Positions 1 to 8,021 of a stretch of 64,000 nucleotides of DNA are shown piece after piece. Location of the stretch: positions 192,720 through 256,719 of the forward strand of contig NZ_JBHSAB010000023.1 of NCBI RefSeq assembly GCF_042649825.1. The letters are read 5' to 3'. Within the stretch, counting starts at the first letter, position 1, and each line of letters starts with the position of its first letter. This DNA comes from Legionella_C dresdenensis. GTDB taxonomy: Bacteria; Pseudomonadota; Gammaproteobacteria; Legionellales; Legionellaceae. The notes beneath the pieces are model-generated. The model worked only from the letters and a program-made list of their open reading frames with translations, was not told where the DNA came from and ran no database searches. Both the position numbers and the translations under genes were made by a program.

Positions 1-309
1 AGCGGAAAAGTCAAAGTTTTGCATACCCCGGATGAAAAACCATTGCTAATGGGCGAGATCCTGGTGGCTCGTGCTACCGATCCTGGCTGGACGCCGCTGT
101 TTGTCAATGCCGGCGCTATTATTCTCGAAATTGGCGGTATGTTACAGCATGGCGCACTGGTTGCCCGGGAATATGGCAAACCTTGCATTGCCGGTGTTGA
201 TAATGCCACTGAAATCCTGAAGGATGGTGATTTGATTGAAGTAGATGGCTCATTGGGGATTATCCGCCGTATTGATACCCCTGATTCAATGGAAAATATA
301 TCTCACTAG
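1..309 (+). CDS. C-terminal part of a PEP-utilising (PEP synthase-like) enzyme
   Basis: The open frame enters from the left edge and ends at a TAG stop, so only about 102 C-terminal residues are visible. They match the swivelling phosphohistidine domain of PEP synthase / pyruvate-phosphate dikinase type enzymes. The segment GGMLQHGALVAREYGKPCIA carries the expected phosphorylated His followed by the conserved AREYGxP stretch, and the upstream ILVARATDPGWTPLF is also typical. In the family this domain shuttles phosphate between the ATP-binding and PEP/pyruvate sites. Which member it is cannot be decided without the N-terminus, which lies outside the window. The family call is firm and the exact substrate is unknown. 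Confidence 0.8.
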   Translation, partial: SGKVKVLHTPDEKPLLMGEILVARATDPGWTPLFVNAGAIILEIGGMLQHGALVAREYGKPCIAGVDNATEILKDGDLIEVDGSLGIIRRIDTPDSMENISH

Positions 310-444
310 GCCGTCTTTAATTCATTCAAGGAACCAATATTTTGCACATTTATTTCCCATCAACTATACTGAAAAAGGTTTTGCAATTGCGAAACTACGA
401 GCCTTATATGGAATAATGTATCTAACTGGATTAAGGATAATATC

Positions 445-870
445 ATGTTAAAGAAACTCTTATTATTACCCGTATTAACTCTTGCACTCGCTTTCTATCA
501 AACAGCTTTTGCAGGTTCATGCCACCAGCGCATGGATCAAATGATGGGTTCATTAAACCTGACTGATGCTCAAAAAACTCAAATTAAAACCATTACTGAG
601 CAATCAAGAGAAGCAATGCAAACAAACATGACTCAAATGAAAACATTGCAAGGCCAGATTAAGGATTTAATCACCTCAGAAAAAGTCGACGAAGCAAAAT
701 TAAATGACTTGATTAGCCAAAAAACATCTTTAATGGCTACTATGATGAAAAGCAAAATCATGGTTAAAAATCAGATTTATAATGTTCTGGATAGCAAACA
801 ACAGCAACAATTTAAAGATCTGATGACCCAATGGGAACAAAACAAAATGCAACATAAAACTGGTTGCTAA
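445..870 (+). CDS. Spy/CpxP-like periplasmic protein
   Basis: A 141-residue protein with a clear signal peptide (MLKKLLLLPVLTLALA, then a cleavage-like AFA near residue 23). The mature part is helical and rich in Gln, Met and Lys, with the pattern LNLTDAQKTQIKTI near residue 38 that corresponds to the LTxxQ motif of the Spy/CpxP family. Such proteins act in the periplasm as ATP-independent chaperones or envelope-stress sensors. Two Cys flank the mature chain (CHQRM near residue 26 and the C-terminal GC). It stands alone and converges on rpoS, with a hairpin in the 32-bp gap. Metal or stress regulation is possible, but nothing in the sequence proves it. Confidence 0.72.
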   Translation: MLKKLLLLPVLTLALAFYQTAFAGSCHQRMDQMMGSLNLTDAQKTQIKTITEQSREAMQTNMTQMKTLQGQIKDLITSEKVDEAKLNDLISQKTSLMATMMKSKIMVKNQIYNVLDSKQQQQFKDLMTQWEQNKMQHKTGC

Positions 871-875
871 TATGG

Positions 876-900
876 AGGTTGGGTCGTTACGACCCAACCT
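876..900. terminator. Bidirectional hairpin terminator between spy-like gene and rpoS
   Basis: A perfect 11-bp stem (AGGTTGGGTCG and its complement) with a 3-nt loop fills the gap between two convergent genes. No T-run follows on the plus strand, but the position suggests termination for both genes. The same arm recurs behind other genes in the window (6361, 23902, 26465, 36340, 63934). Confidence 0.6.
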
Positions 901-902
901 GC

Positions 903-1928
903 TTAAAATAAGTCTTCCTGCGTTAACCCTACCCGCTCAAGCAACCCTCTTAAGGTTTTCAATGCTTCAACCTGAATCTGGCGTACGCGTTCACGGGTTA
1001 AATCAATTTCTTTGCCAACATCTTCAAGCGTTGCTTTTTCAAAACCCCGCAAACCAAAGCGGCGTGCAATAACTTGTTGCTGATTTTCAGTAAGCTTGTC
1101 GAGCAGTAATTCGATATGCGCCCGCAAATCTTCATCAGTCAAAAGTTCTGCCGGGTTGGCGCTGTTTTCATCAGCAATAGTATCCAGCAGAGATTTATTT
1201 TCATCATATCCAATCGGCGTATCAACAGAAGCAACCTTGTCATTTAAGCCAAGTAACTTCTGCACATCTTCCAGCGGCTTATCAACCATTTCGGCAATTT
1301 CTTCAGGGGAAGGCTCATGATCAAGCTTCTGTGTCAATTGTCTTGCTGCCCGCAGATATACGTTTAATTCTTTCACAACATGGATAGGAAGACGAATTGT
1401 GCGTGTCTGATTCATAATGGCGCGCTCAATAGTTTGCCGTATCCACCAGGTAGCATAGGTCGAAAAACGGAATCCGCGATCCGGATCGAATTTTTCAACG
1501 GACTTCATTAACCCCAGATTTCCTTCTTCAATCAAATCAAGCAGGGGTAATCCACGGTTTAAATAACGCCGGGAGATTTTTACTACCAGACGCAGATTTG
1601 ATTCAATCATTTTTTTACGGGCTGCCGGATCGCCTTTCAAGGCCAGGCGTGCATAATGGACCTCTTCTTCAGCTGATAATAGAGGTGAAAAACCGATTTC
1701 ACTTAAATAAAGCTGAGTCGCATCCATAAACTTGGCAGCATTTTTACCTTGGGTAAATGATTGAAACGCATCCTCCTCTTCTTCCGCGCTGAAATCAGCT
1801 CCAAGCTCGTCATTTGAATCAGCAGAAATATCATCCTCTTCTTCAGCAAGCAGCGTTTCGTCAGCAGGTTCATCCCATTCATTGTCCGGAATAACCGCTT
1901 CTTTGATTGATTCGTCATCAACTTGCAT
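903..1928 (-). CDS. rpoS: RNA polymerase sigma factor RpoS
   Basis: Stationary-phase/general stress sigma-70 factor. After an acidic N-terminus come region 1.2 (DATQLYLSEIGFSPLLSAEE), region 2 with the core-binding and -10 recognition segments (NLRLVVKISRRYLNRGLPLLD, FDPDRGFRFSTYATWWIRQ, AIMNQTRTIRLPIHV), region 3, and the region 4 helix-turn-helix (LEDVGKEIDLTRERVRQIQ). I chose the ATG at 1928 (MQVDDESIKE) because AGGTGG lies 5 bases upstream, giving 341 residues. The frame stays open to 1979, which would add 17 residues. It is the last gene of the minus-strand block surE-yqaA-nlpD-rpoS. In many gammaproteobacteria rpoS is partly transcribed from within nlpD, and the 75-bp gap here allows that. 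In Legionella RpoS governs transmissive-phase traits. Confidence 0.95.
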   Translation of the reverse strand: MQVDDESIKEAVIPDNEWDEPADETLLAEEEDDISADSNDELGADFSAEEEEDAFQSFTQGKNAAKFMDATQLYLSEIGFSPLLSAEEEVHYARLALKGDPAARKKMIESNLRLVVKISRRYLNRGLPLLDLIEEGNLGLMKSVEKFDPDRGFRFSTYATWWIRQTIERAIMNQTRTIRLPIHVVKELNVYLRAARQLTQKLDHEPSPEEIAEMVDKPLEDVQKLLGLNDKVASVDTPIGYDENKSLLDTIADENSANPAELLTDEDLRAHIELLLDKLTENQQQVIARRFGLRGFEKATLEDVGKEIDLTRERVRQIQVEALKTLRGLLERVGLTQEDLF

Positions 1929-2003
1929 GATCCCACCTATTGTGTTTATAAACCCATCCTGAGAAACACATTGTTCCATAATAAAATCAGTGGATATTCT
2001 CTG

Positions 2004-2765
2004 TTATTCCTTGCGTAAATACGCTAACGGATTGACAGGTTGTCCCGATTTTCTGATTTCAAAATGGACCCCCAAAAATTTTCTATCAATAATACCCATT
2101 TCGGCAATAATTTCACCAGCTTTAACTTTCTGGCCTTCTCTTACCAGATTACGGGCATTGTTTCCGTAAGCGGTCAGATACTGTCCATCATGCTTTATGA
2201 TAATTAAATTTCCATACCCGGCCAGGCCATTACCGGCATAAGCAACAATTCCCGCAGCAGAGGCACGAACCGCCTCACCCTTTCTACCAGCAATATCTAT
2301 GCCTTTTTTTCCTTGTTCCGGAATAAAACCGGAAACAATTCGGCCCCGTGCCGGCCATAACCATTTACCGCCGAGCTTTCCTTGAGCAGCATGATACTGC
2401 CTGATATGAGTTTTCTGTCGGTTTACCGCAGGCCTTGCAGGGATGCGGTAAGCATTTTTTGCCTTGTTTGCCGGACTGCGTGCAGCATTGGCATATGGTA
2501 AATGGATAATCTGCCCTACCCTTAACTGATAAGGAAACCGTATTCTATTATAGGCGGCAAGCTGTCTGAAATCCCTGTCATAACGGAATGCAATGGAGTA
2601 CAGTGTTTCATCCCGCCGCACAATATGCGTGTTGCGATGAGAATCCTGCGGCTGCCATTTTAATTCAACAACAGGCGCCAAATCTGTCCGCTCGCCGCAG
2701 GCGGCAAGCAAAACCAGAATTAAGCCCGGGATAATGCCCTTAATCAGAGTTTTCAAGTTAGCCAT
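2004..2765 (-). CDS. nlpD: NlpD-like LysM/M23 lipoprotein
   Basis: A 253-residue lipoprotein. The lipobox LLAAC is at residues 19-23. A LysM peptidoglycan-binding domain follows (HIVRRDETLYSIAFRYDRDF to LRVGQIIHLPY, about 48-92), and a LytM/M23 domain lies at the C-terminus (GKGIDIAGRKGEAVRASAAG to GVHFEIRKSGQPVNPLAYL). The catalytic M23 set is degenerate: the first metal-binding His is missing from KGIDIAG and YxxH reads YGNN. This is expected of NlpD/EnvC-type amidase activators, which have no peptidase activity of their own. It overlaps the end of yqaA by 13 bp, so the two are translationally linked. It precedes rpoS, the classic nlpD-rpoS order. Role by family: activation of the AmiC septal amidase. 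Confidence 0.9.
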   Translation of the reverse strand: MANLKTLIKGIIPGLILVLLAACGERTDLAPVVELKWQPQDSHRNTHIVRRDETLYSIAFRYDRDFRQLAAYNRIRFPYQLRVGQIIHLPYANAARSPANKAKNAYRIPARPAVNRQKTHIRQYHAAQGKLGGKWLWPARGRIVSGFIPEQGKKGIDIAGRKGEAVRASAAGIVAYAGNGLAGYGNLIIIKHDGQYLTAYGNNARNLVREGQKVKAGEIIAEMGIIDRKFLGVHFEIRKSGQPVNPLAYLRKE

Positions 2766-3340
2766 TTCAGGTAGATAACACTTAGTAAAATAATAATCAG
2801 GGCAGTCCAGCCGATAATATCAATATAACGGCTTAACTTATTATGCAGACGCTCCCCCATAAAATACAGCAATGTTGAAACAAGGAAAAACCGTGCGCCT
2901 CGCCCAACGAATGAAGCAATAACAAAGGGTAAAAACGCCAGATTCATTGCTCCTGCTGCGATGGTAAAAATTTTATAAGGCGGCACCGGTGAAAAACTGG
3001 CCACCAAATTAATCCAGACTCCATATTGCTTAAACCAGTGCATCACGTGAAGGTAACCGTCAGCATACCGTGAGGCAAGCAGCCAGGGTTCTATAAGGCT
3101 CATACCAAAATAACCGATTGCATAACCAAATATTCCGCCCAAAACTGAAAATAACGTCGTAATTAACGCGTAATCCCAGGATTTTTTTGGCGCAGCAAGT
3201 CCCATGCTGATAAGCATCGCATCCGGCGGAATGGGAAAAAAGGAAGATTCTGCAAACGATACGCCAGCCAAATAGTAAGGCGCATGGGGATGCGCCGACC
3301 ATTGAATGGTTTTCTTATACAAAAAAGAGAATATCTTCAT
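2753..3340 (-). CDS. yqaA: YqaA/DedA-family inner-membrane protein
   Basis: A 195-residue protein with several hydrophobic segments and the VTT/SNARE-associated (DedA) signature: ESSFFPIPPDAMLISMGLAAP early, the glycine-rich FSVLGGIFGYAIGYFG, and SFSPVPPYKIFTIAAGAMNL in the middle. It ends in a last transmembrane helix. DedA-superfamily proteins are thought to be lipid flippases or transporters in the inner membrane; the substrate of the YqaA branch is not established. Its ATG overlaps the TGA of surE as ATGA, so it is translationally coupled. It also overlaps nlpD downstream, placing it inside the surE-nlpD-rpoS operon. Confidence 0.85.
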   Translation of the reverse strand: MKIFSFLYKKTIQWSAHPHAPYYLAGVSFAESSFFPIPPDAMLISMGLAAPKKSWDYALITTLFSVLGGIFGYAIGYFGMSLIEPWLLASRYADGYLHVMHWFKQYGVWINLVASFSPVPPYKIFTIAAGAMNLAFLPFVIASFVGRGARFFLVSTLLYFMGERLHNKLSRYIDIIGWTALIIILLSVIYLKWLT

Positions 3341-4095
3341 GAAAGCCAGCTTATTCCCTGCGCCCAGGCAGATAATTTTTCAAATACCTTATAATGAGTC
3401 AAGTCCAAATGTAAAGGAGTCATTGAAACATAACCATTTTTTACCGCATAAAAATCGGTACCGGGTCCGGCATCGGCAGCCAATCCTGGCGGCCCTATCC
3501 AATAGATAGGCCTGCCGCGTGGATCGTATTCTTTGACTGTCGGTTCAGCGCCATGGCGAGTGCCGAGCCTGGTTACTTCAATTCCTTTAATTTTATCTAA
3601 CGGAAGATCGGGAATATTAACATTCAGGATTGTTTGCGGCGGCAGCATATTGGCCTTCATTTTCAATACCAGTTCACGCGCTATCGTAGCGGCGGTGTCA
3701 AAATACTGGATGTTGTCGCCTACCATGGAAAACGCCAGTGAAGGGAACCCCAGATAACGCCCTTCCATAGCAGCCGCAACTGTGCCGGAATACAGTACAT
3801 CATCACCTAAATTGGCGCCATCATTAATTCCGGAAACAACAATATCAGCAACGGGATCAAAAAAACCGGTCAGCGCGATATGAACACAATCAGTCGGCGT
3901 TCCTTCCACACTATAATAACCATTGTCAAGTTGCTTGACGTTTAACGGTCGCGTCAGGGTCAGCGAATTGCTGGCGCCGCTGCGATTCCTGTCAGGCGCC
4001 ATTACGTTTACATCAGCAATGGTTGACATTTCATTGGCTAAAGCCCTGATGCCAGGCGCGTGAACGCCATCATCGTTACTTACTAATATCCGCAT
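3337..4095 (-). CDS. surE: 5'/3'-nucleotidase SurE
   Basis: Stationary-phase survival nucleotidase that dephosphorylates nucleoside monophosphates and needs a divalent metal. The start MRILVSNDDGVHAPGIRALA holds the metal-binding Asp pair, and MAPDRNRSGASNSLTL holds the conserved Asn/Ser. VVSGINDGANLGDDVLYSGTV carries the conserved SGIN and SGTVAAAMEG patterns. The frame is open to 4230, but ATG at 4095 starts exactly at the family N-terminus and gives 252 residues, the usual size. The start lies 4 bp after the stop of the upstream lipoprotein gene. In many gammaproteobacteria surE is followed by pcm; here yqaA takes that place. Confidence 0.94.
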   Translation of the reverse strand: MRILVSNDDGVHAPGIRALANEMSTIADVNVMAPDRNRSGASNSLTLTRPLNVKQLDNGYYSVEGTPTDCVHIALTGFFDPVADIVVSGINDGANLGDDVLYSGTVAAAMEGRYLGFPSLAFSMVGDNIQYFDTAATIARELVLKMKANMLPPQTILNVNIPDLPLDKIKGIEVTRLGTRHGAEPTVKEYDPRGRPIYWIGPPGLAADAGPGTDFYAVKNGYVSMTPLHLDLTHYKVFEKLSAWAQGISWLS

Positions 4096-4099
4096 GATC

Positions 4100-4480
4100 T
4101 TAACCCTTTGGTGATTCCAGCCATTTGACAATCGCCATGCGCTGAGCCAACTCTTCTTGTATCGCCTGGATAGATTGGCCAAGCCTCTGGTTAGAGGCGT
4201 CCTTTTGGTATTCAGACTGTTTTGCTGCAAGCTGTTCCTGCAAAGAAATAATTTTTCTGCCGAACGCTTGTGGGTTCAATTGCAGTTCATAAGCAAGGCG
4301 GCTTATATCTGATGCAATTGCCTTCAGCTGGTCACAACTCAAACCGCTCGTGCGTCCAGAGCATTCACCAATTGCTTTCTGCAGTTCCATCGGGTGAGTG
4401 CGATAATAATTTTCATCCTTATTGCTGCAACCTGCCAGCAATCCAACCGCAACCAGTATGGACGCTACTTGTTTTAACAT
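4100..4480 (-). CDS. Small lipoprotein upstream of surE
   Basis: A 126-residue protein with an N-terminal lipoprotein signal (MLKQVASILVAVGLLAGC). The mature part begins SNKDENYYRTHPMELQKAIG and continues as charged helix, rich in Gln and Glu, ending WLESPKG. Two extra Cys (GECSGRTSGLSC) could form a disulfide. The NYYRTHPxxLxxAxxxC pattern recurs in Legionella lipoproteins of unknown function. The start is supported by GAGGGTGG 6-13 bases upstream. It leads the operon, four bases before surE, so it is very likely co-transcribed with surE, yqaA, nlpD and rpoS. I know of no established function. Confidence 0.75.
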   Translation of the reverse strand: MLKQVASILVAVGLLAGCSNKDENYYRTHPMELQKAIGECSGRTSGLSCDQLKAIASDISRLAYELQLNPQAFGRKIISLQEQLAAKQSEYQKDASNQRLGQSIQAIQEELAQRMAIVKWLESPKG

Positions 4481-4639
4481 CAGCCACCCTCTTTCATGCT
4501 TTAAATTAAAAGATGAGATGTTATCACTATTGCCAGATAGAGAAAAGCTGGAATAAAACTTCTCGCAAGGGCTGCATACATTGATTATAATTTGACAATT
4601 CGTTATTGTACCTCCTTTTAGACTGGCAAGATTACAAAC

Positions 4640-6358
4640 ATGTTAGATTTTTCGATTAAACGAGACGAGCAGACCGGTGAGGCGTATGTTGAAACCTCCA
4701 TTTGCGGAAAACCTCTGCTAACCTTACCGCAATTGAATAAAAGCACGGCATTTACCCAAGAAGAACGACACGCTTTTGGCTTGCTCGGGAAATTGCCCCA
4801 CCGTGTGGAAACGCTGGATGAACAGGTGAAACGCGCTTACCTGCAGTATTCCGGCTACAACACTCGATTGCAGCAAAATATTTACCTGAATAATCTGCAT
4901 GATAAAAATCAGGTCTTGTTTTATAAATTATTGAGCCGTTATTTAGGTGAAATGCTGCCGACCATATATACCCCCATAGTCGGTACGGCAGTTAAGCGTT
5001 TCAGCCATGAATACCGTCAACCGAGAGGGTTATATATTGCCCACTCCGATAAAAACCTGCTTGATGAAATTATATCCAATCGCTCTAATCCCGAAATCGA
5101 TGTCATTGTTGTGACTGATGGCGAAGGCGTATTGGGCATTGGCGATCAGGGTATAGGCGGGATGGATATTCCCGTTGCCAAACTAATGGTTTACAGCTTG
5201 TGCGGCGGTATCGATCCCACCCGCTGCCTGCCGGTTTTTCTTGATGTCGGTACCAATAATCAGGAACTGCTTAACGATCCGATGTACCTTGGCTGTCGGC
5301 ACCCGCGTATTGATACGGATCAATATGACGCTTTCATTCATAGTTTCGTGACTACAATACGCAAGCATTTCCCCAATGCTTTCCTGCACTGGGAAGACTT
5401 TGGCCGCAATAATGCCCGGCGCATTCTGGACAGATATCAGGATGAGCTTTGTACATTTAATGACGATATTCAGGGTACCGGCGCAGTAACGTTATCTGCA
5501 ATCCTGGCTGCTTGCGAAGTAACCGGTAAATCATTGTCCGAACATAAAATTGTAGTATTTGGCGCAGGTTCTGCCGGTACAGGGATTAGCGATCAGATTG
5601 TTGATGCCTTAATTCGCCATGGCGTTAGCGAAGAGCAAGCTTACCGGCAATTCTGGCTGATTGACCGGCAAGGGCTATTAATTGATTCTGATCCGGAACT
5701 GATTGAGTCACAACGGCCTTATGCACGACAGGCTGAAGAAATCAGCAGTTGGAACATCAACGGCAGGCAGCCGTCATTGACTGATACCGTACGCCATGTC
5801 AAACCAACTATTTTGATCGGCTGTTCCGCTCAGGCTGGAGCCTTCTCGCAGGATATCATTGAAACCATGTCGCAATCCTGTGAACGCCCTATTATATTCC
5901 CACTGTCGAATCCTGATGAAAAATGCGAGGCTCAACCAACCGATATTCTTTACTGGAGTAATGGTAAAGCGCTGGTCGCAACAGGCACAGCCTTCCCTGC
6001 GGTTGATTATCAGGGACGCTTAATTCAAATTGCTCAATGCAACAACGCTCTGGTATTTCCAGGAATTGGCCTTGGCGTACTAGCCGCCAAAGCAACCCGC
6101 CTGTCCAAAGGCATGATCTGGGCTGCCGCAGAGGCGCTTAGCGTATTTTCCCCAAGCAGAAGAGACAGCTATATGCCGTTATTGCCCTCGCTTGATGATG
6201 CGCAATCGGTGGCAAAACATATTGCAATTGCGGTTGCTCGTGCTGCGATTGAGGAAAATGTCGCTGCGATTGATGAAAACAGTAATCTTGAGGAAATTGT
6301 TCAGGACTTGTTTTGGGAACCGCGCTATTTACCATTTCGAAAGAAAGAGGTTTGCTAA
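4640..6358 (+). CDS. maeA: NAD-dependent malic enzyme (oxaloacetate-decarboxylating)
   Basis: A 572-residue malic enzyme converting L-malate to pyruvate and CO2 with NAD(P) reduction. Seen in order: the Tyr-containing LPTIYTPIVGTAVKRFSHEY; the malate/metal segment VVTDGEGVLGIGDQGIGGMD; DVGTNNQELLNDPMYLGCRH; the metal-binding HWEDFGRNNA and FNDDIQGTGAVTL; the Rossmann loop VVFGAGSAGTGISD; and PLSNPDEKCEAQPTDILYW near the end. Length and motifs match SfcA/MaeA. It stands alone, is preceded by a 159-bp gap facing the divergent lipoprotein gene, and is followed immediately by a hairpin. Cofactor preference (NAD rather than NADP) is inferred from resemblance to the MaeA branch. Confidence 0.93.
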   Translation: MLDFSIKRDEQTGEAYVETSICGKPLLTLPQLNKSTAFTQEERHAFGLLGKLPHRVETLDEQVKRAYLQYSGYNTRLQQNIYLNNLHDKNQVLFYKLLSRYLGEMLPTIYTPIVGTAVKRFSHEYRQPRGLYIAHSDKNLLDEIISNRSNPEIDVIVVTDGEGVLGIGDQGIGGMDIPVAKLMVYSLCGGIDPTRCLPVFLDVGTNNQELLNDPMYLGCRHPRIDTDQYDAFIHSFVTTIRKHFPNAFLHWEDFGRNNARRILDRYQDELCTFNDDIQGTGAVTLSAILAACEVTGKSLSEHKIVVFGAGSAGTGISDQIVDALIRHGVSEEQAYRQFWLIDRQGLLIDSDPELIESQRPYARQAEEISSWNINGRQPSLTDTVRHVKPTILIGCSAQAGAFSQDIIETMSQSCERPIIFPLSNPDEKCEAQPTDILYWSNGKALVATGTAFPAVDYQGRLIQIAQCNNALVFPGIGLGVLAAKATRLSKGMIWAAAEALSVFSPSRRDSYMPLLPSLDDAQSVAKHIAIAVARAAIEENVAAIDENSNLEEIVQDLFWEPRYLPFRKKEVC

Positions 6359-6360
6359 TC

Positions 6361-6380
6361 GTTGGGTCAAACGACCCAAC
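6361..6380. terminator. Hairpin between maeA and the I42 inhibitor gene
   Basis: Arms GTTGGGTC and GACCCAAC enclose a 4-nt loop. The hairpin lies 2 bases after the maeA stop and touches the stop codon of the convergent downstream gene, so it can end both transcripts. It is one of several copies of this palindrome in the window. Confidence 0.6.
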
Positions 6381-6764
6381 CTACTCTGTGGGCGTAATTG
6401 AATGAGTTTTAAACATAACAGTTACTGTCTGTATTGTTTCCTGCTCACGTTCCCAAGGGCGGGCATAGCTAAAGACCAACGAAGTGAGCTTAGGTACGGC
6501 CACGCCGTTTAGCAATTCAAATTCATAAATCATATTACCGCCAGAGCCGATTAATTGCGGTTGTGCGGCAACATATTTGCTTGAGACAAGACGGAGCAGT
6601 TCCTGATCATAACTTTTCACTGACCAGCGGTAACCTGTTGATGGATTAGCAGGAAGAGTCACTTCAAAGGAACTATCAGTGCTGTTTAACTGTATGATCA
6701 TGGAATCCGCGGCTGCAGAACCTGTCAGCATGATCAGAAAAAAGGTAATTATTGCTTTCATCAT
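6381..6764 (-). CDS. Chagasin-type (I42) cysteine protease inhibitor, secreted
   Basis: A 127-residue secreted protein. The ATG at 6764 is preceded by a strong AGGAGG 4 bases upstream and starts a signal peptide (MMKAIITFFLIMLTGSAAA). The mature part shows the three inhibitory loops of the chagasin family: NPSTGYRW, a Gly-rich GSGGNMIYEF, and YARPWE. These loops insert into the active-site cleft of papain-like cysteine proteases. Bacterial I42 members are periplasmic or secreted; the target here is unknown and might be endogenous or host cathepsins. The gene converges on maeA and is about 50 bp downstream of the methyltransferase gene on the same strand. Confidence 0.83.
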   Translation of the reverse strand: MMKAIITFFLIMLTGSAAADSMIIQLNSTDSSFEVTLPANPSTGYRWSVKSYDQELLRLVSSKYVAAQPQLIGSGGNMIYEFELLNGVAVPKLTSLVFSYARPWEREQETIQTVTVMFKTHSITPTE

Positions 6765-6813
6765 TTCGCCTCCTGCTGTGTAATGCTGACTCATTCCTAC
6801 CGGCCGGGGACAA

Positions 6814-7593
6814 TCAATATCCCTTATATGTTTTCGTTTTTGCTGCTAACAGATGCAAAGGCCATACCATGGTGTGAGTACTTTGGGTATCACCCCATGC
6901 TGCCTCCAGCTCTGCCCGAATATAGCCAACCGGATCCTCATTATTTCGGACCTGGTATTCCTTAACTGCAGACCAGGTTCTTAAATAGCCCAGCAATTGA
7001 TCAAAGGCCATATCTTTTTCTATATAAAACTCAGGGGTTGCGATTTTTTCAAAGGGAAACGGTATTGTCTGATATTCTTCATCGATAAAATGTCTTTGTA
7101 CAGGCCAATACTCGTCGCCTAAAATTTTATTGTATAAACGATCAATGATACTGTTTAATTTATCATCAGAACTGCCTGACTTTGTTACTTTGCCAAGTGC
7201 ATAACACCAGGCGGCAATAACTCCTTCCGGTCTGCTTACTCGCATAACTTCACGGTAAAAACCATCAAGGTTAAACCAATGCAAAGCCTGGGCGACCGTA
7301 ATCATATCAATTGAATTATCAGCCAGAGGCGTTCTCTCGGCCGGGCAGCATAAATAGGTAATAGCTCGATGTTCTGGCGCTTCATCAAGCTGCGCCTGAT
7401 TAATATCGGTTGCAATTACCTTATAATTCTCCGCCAGAGCTAAAGCAGCCTGCCCGCTGCCCGTCGCACAATCCCACACCGTGCTTCCAGGATGAGCCAT
7501 AGAATTCAGATAAGTAAACAACCTTTTAGGGTAACTTGGCCGAAACAGTTTATATTGTGCTGATTCATCACCAAAATGCTCGATATACCTCAA
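6814..7593 (-). CDS. Class I SAM-dependent methyltransferase
   Basis: A 259-residue protein with the Rossmann-fold motifs of SAM methyltransferases: motif I VWDCATGSGQAALALAENY, the acidic ATDIN after strand 2, PLADNSIDMITVAQALHWF (motif II/III) and a post-motif stretch around VMRVSRPEGVIAAW. The QALHWF motif is typical of the trans-aconitate methyltransferase-like group, so a small acid substrate is possible but not shown. The start is a TTG (reading as Met) with GGGAG 7 bases upstream; there is no better ATG. The gene precedes the I42 inhibitor on the same strand. Confidence 0.82.
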   Translation of the reverse strand: MRYIEHFGDESAQYKLFRPSYPKRLFTYLNSMAHPGSTVWDCATGSGQAALALAENYKVIATDINQAQLDEAPEHRAITYLCCPAERTPLADNSIDMITVAQALHWFNLDGFYREVMRVSRPEGVIAAWCYALGKVTKSGSSDDKLNSIIDRLYNKILGDEYWPVQRHFIDEEYQTIPFPFEKIATPEFYIEKDMAFDQLLGYLRTWSAVKEYQVRNNEDPVGYIRAELEAAWGDTQSTHTMVWPLHLLAAKTKTYKGY

Positions 7594-7721
7594 TTTTTAA
7601 CTCCCTCTAATAAACTGGTTTATTCTTTTATCTTACTCTAAAGTTTTCAATCCGACAATTTTTTGCTCAAAAAACACGCTGTATATTTACGTGCTTTTCA
7701 TGCTCAGTAGACGCACATCCT

Positions 7722-8021
7722 TCAAAATAAACCGATACTCAAATCATGCCACAGAGGATTGTTTTGCTCAATGAGGTTTATTTTCCATTGCCTATTCCAT
7801 TTTTTAATGTGTTTTTCTCTTGTTATTGCCCCATAAGCATTTGAATGAAGTTCATAATAAACCAACTGATGAACATTATAGTTTTTGGTAAATCCTTCAG
7901 CCAAACCTTCCTTATGTTGGTATATCCGTTGTAGAAGATTACTTGTTATTCCAGTATAAAGAGTTCCATATTTTTTACTTGCTAAAATGTATACGTAATA
8001 TTGCTTCTCTTCCATTTTCAT
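7722..8021 (-). CDS. Small GIY-YIG nuclease-superfamily protein
   Basis: A 99-residue protein that is essentially a single GIY-YIG domain. YYVYILASKKYGTLYTGIT gives the two Tyr motifs (YVY and LYTGIT), followed by the conserved Arg (NLLQRIYQHKEG), FTKNYNVHQLVYYE and the Glu in AITREKHIKKWNR. This is the UPF0213/YhbQ-like branch, whose DNA substrate is not settled. The coding start sits at the edge of a tandem array of REP-like palindromes, and the first bases of this gene are repeated in each array unit. A relation between the nuclease and the palindromes, like that of RAYT transposases with REPs, is my inference. Confidence 0.85.
   Translation of the reverse strand: MKMEEKQYYVYILASKKYGTLYTGITSNLLQRIYQHKEGLAEGFTKNYNVHQLVYYELHSNAYGAITREKHIKKWNRQWKINLIEQNNPLWHDLSIGLF

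Noticed and set aside
1703..1936. Minus-strand frame of 77 codons inside rpoS, and many similar frames inside other genes
   Set aside because: They overlap well-supported genes in another frame, lack ribosome sites and have no recognisable motifs.
4592..4621. TTGACA before maeA as a promoter
   Set aside because: The -35 box is perfect, but no acceptable -10 box lies 16-18 bases downstream.
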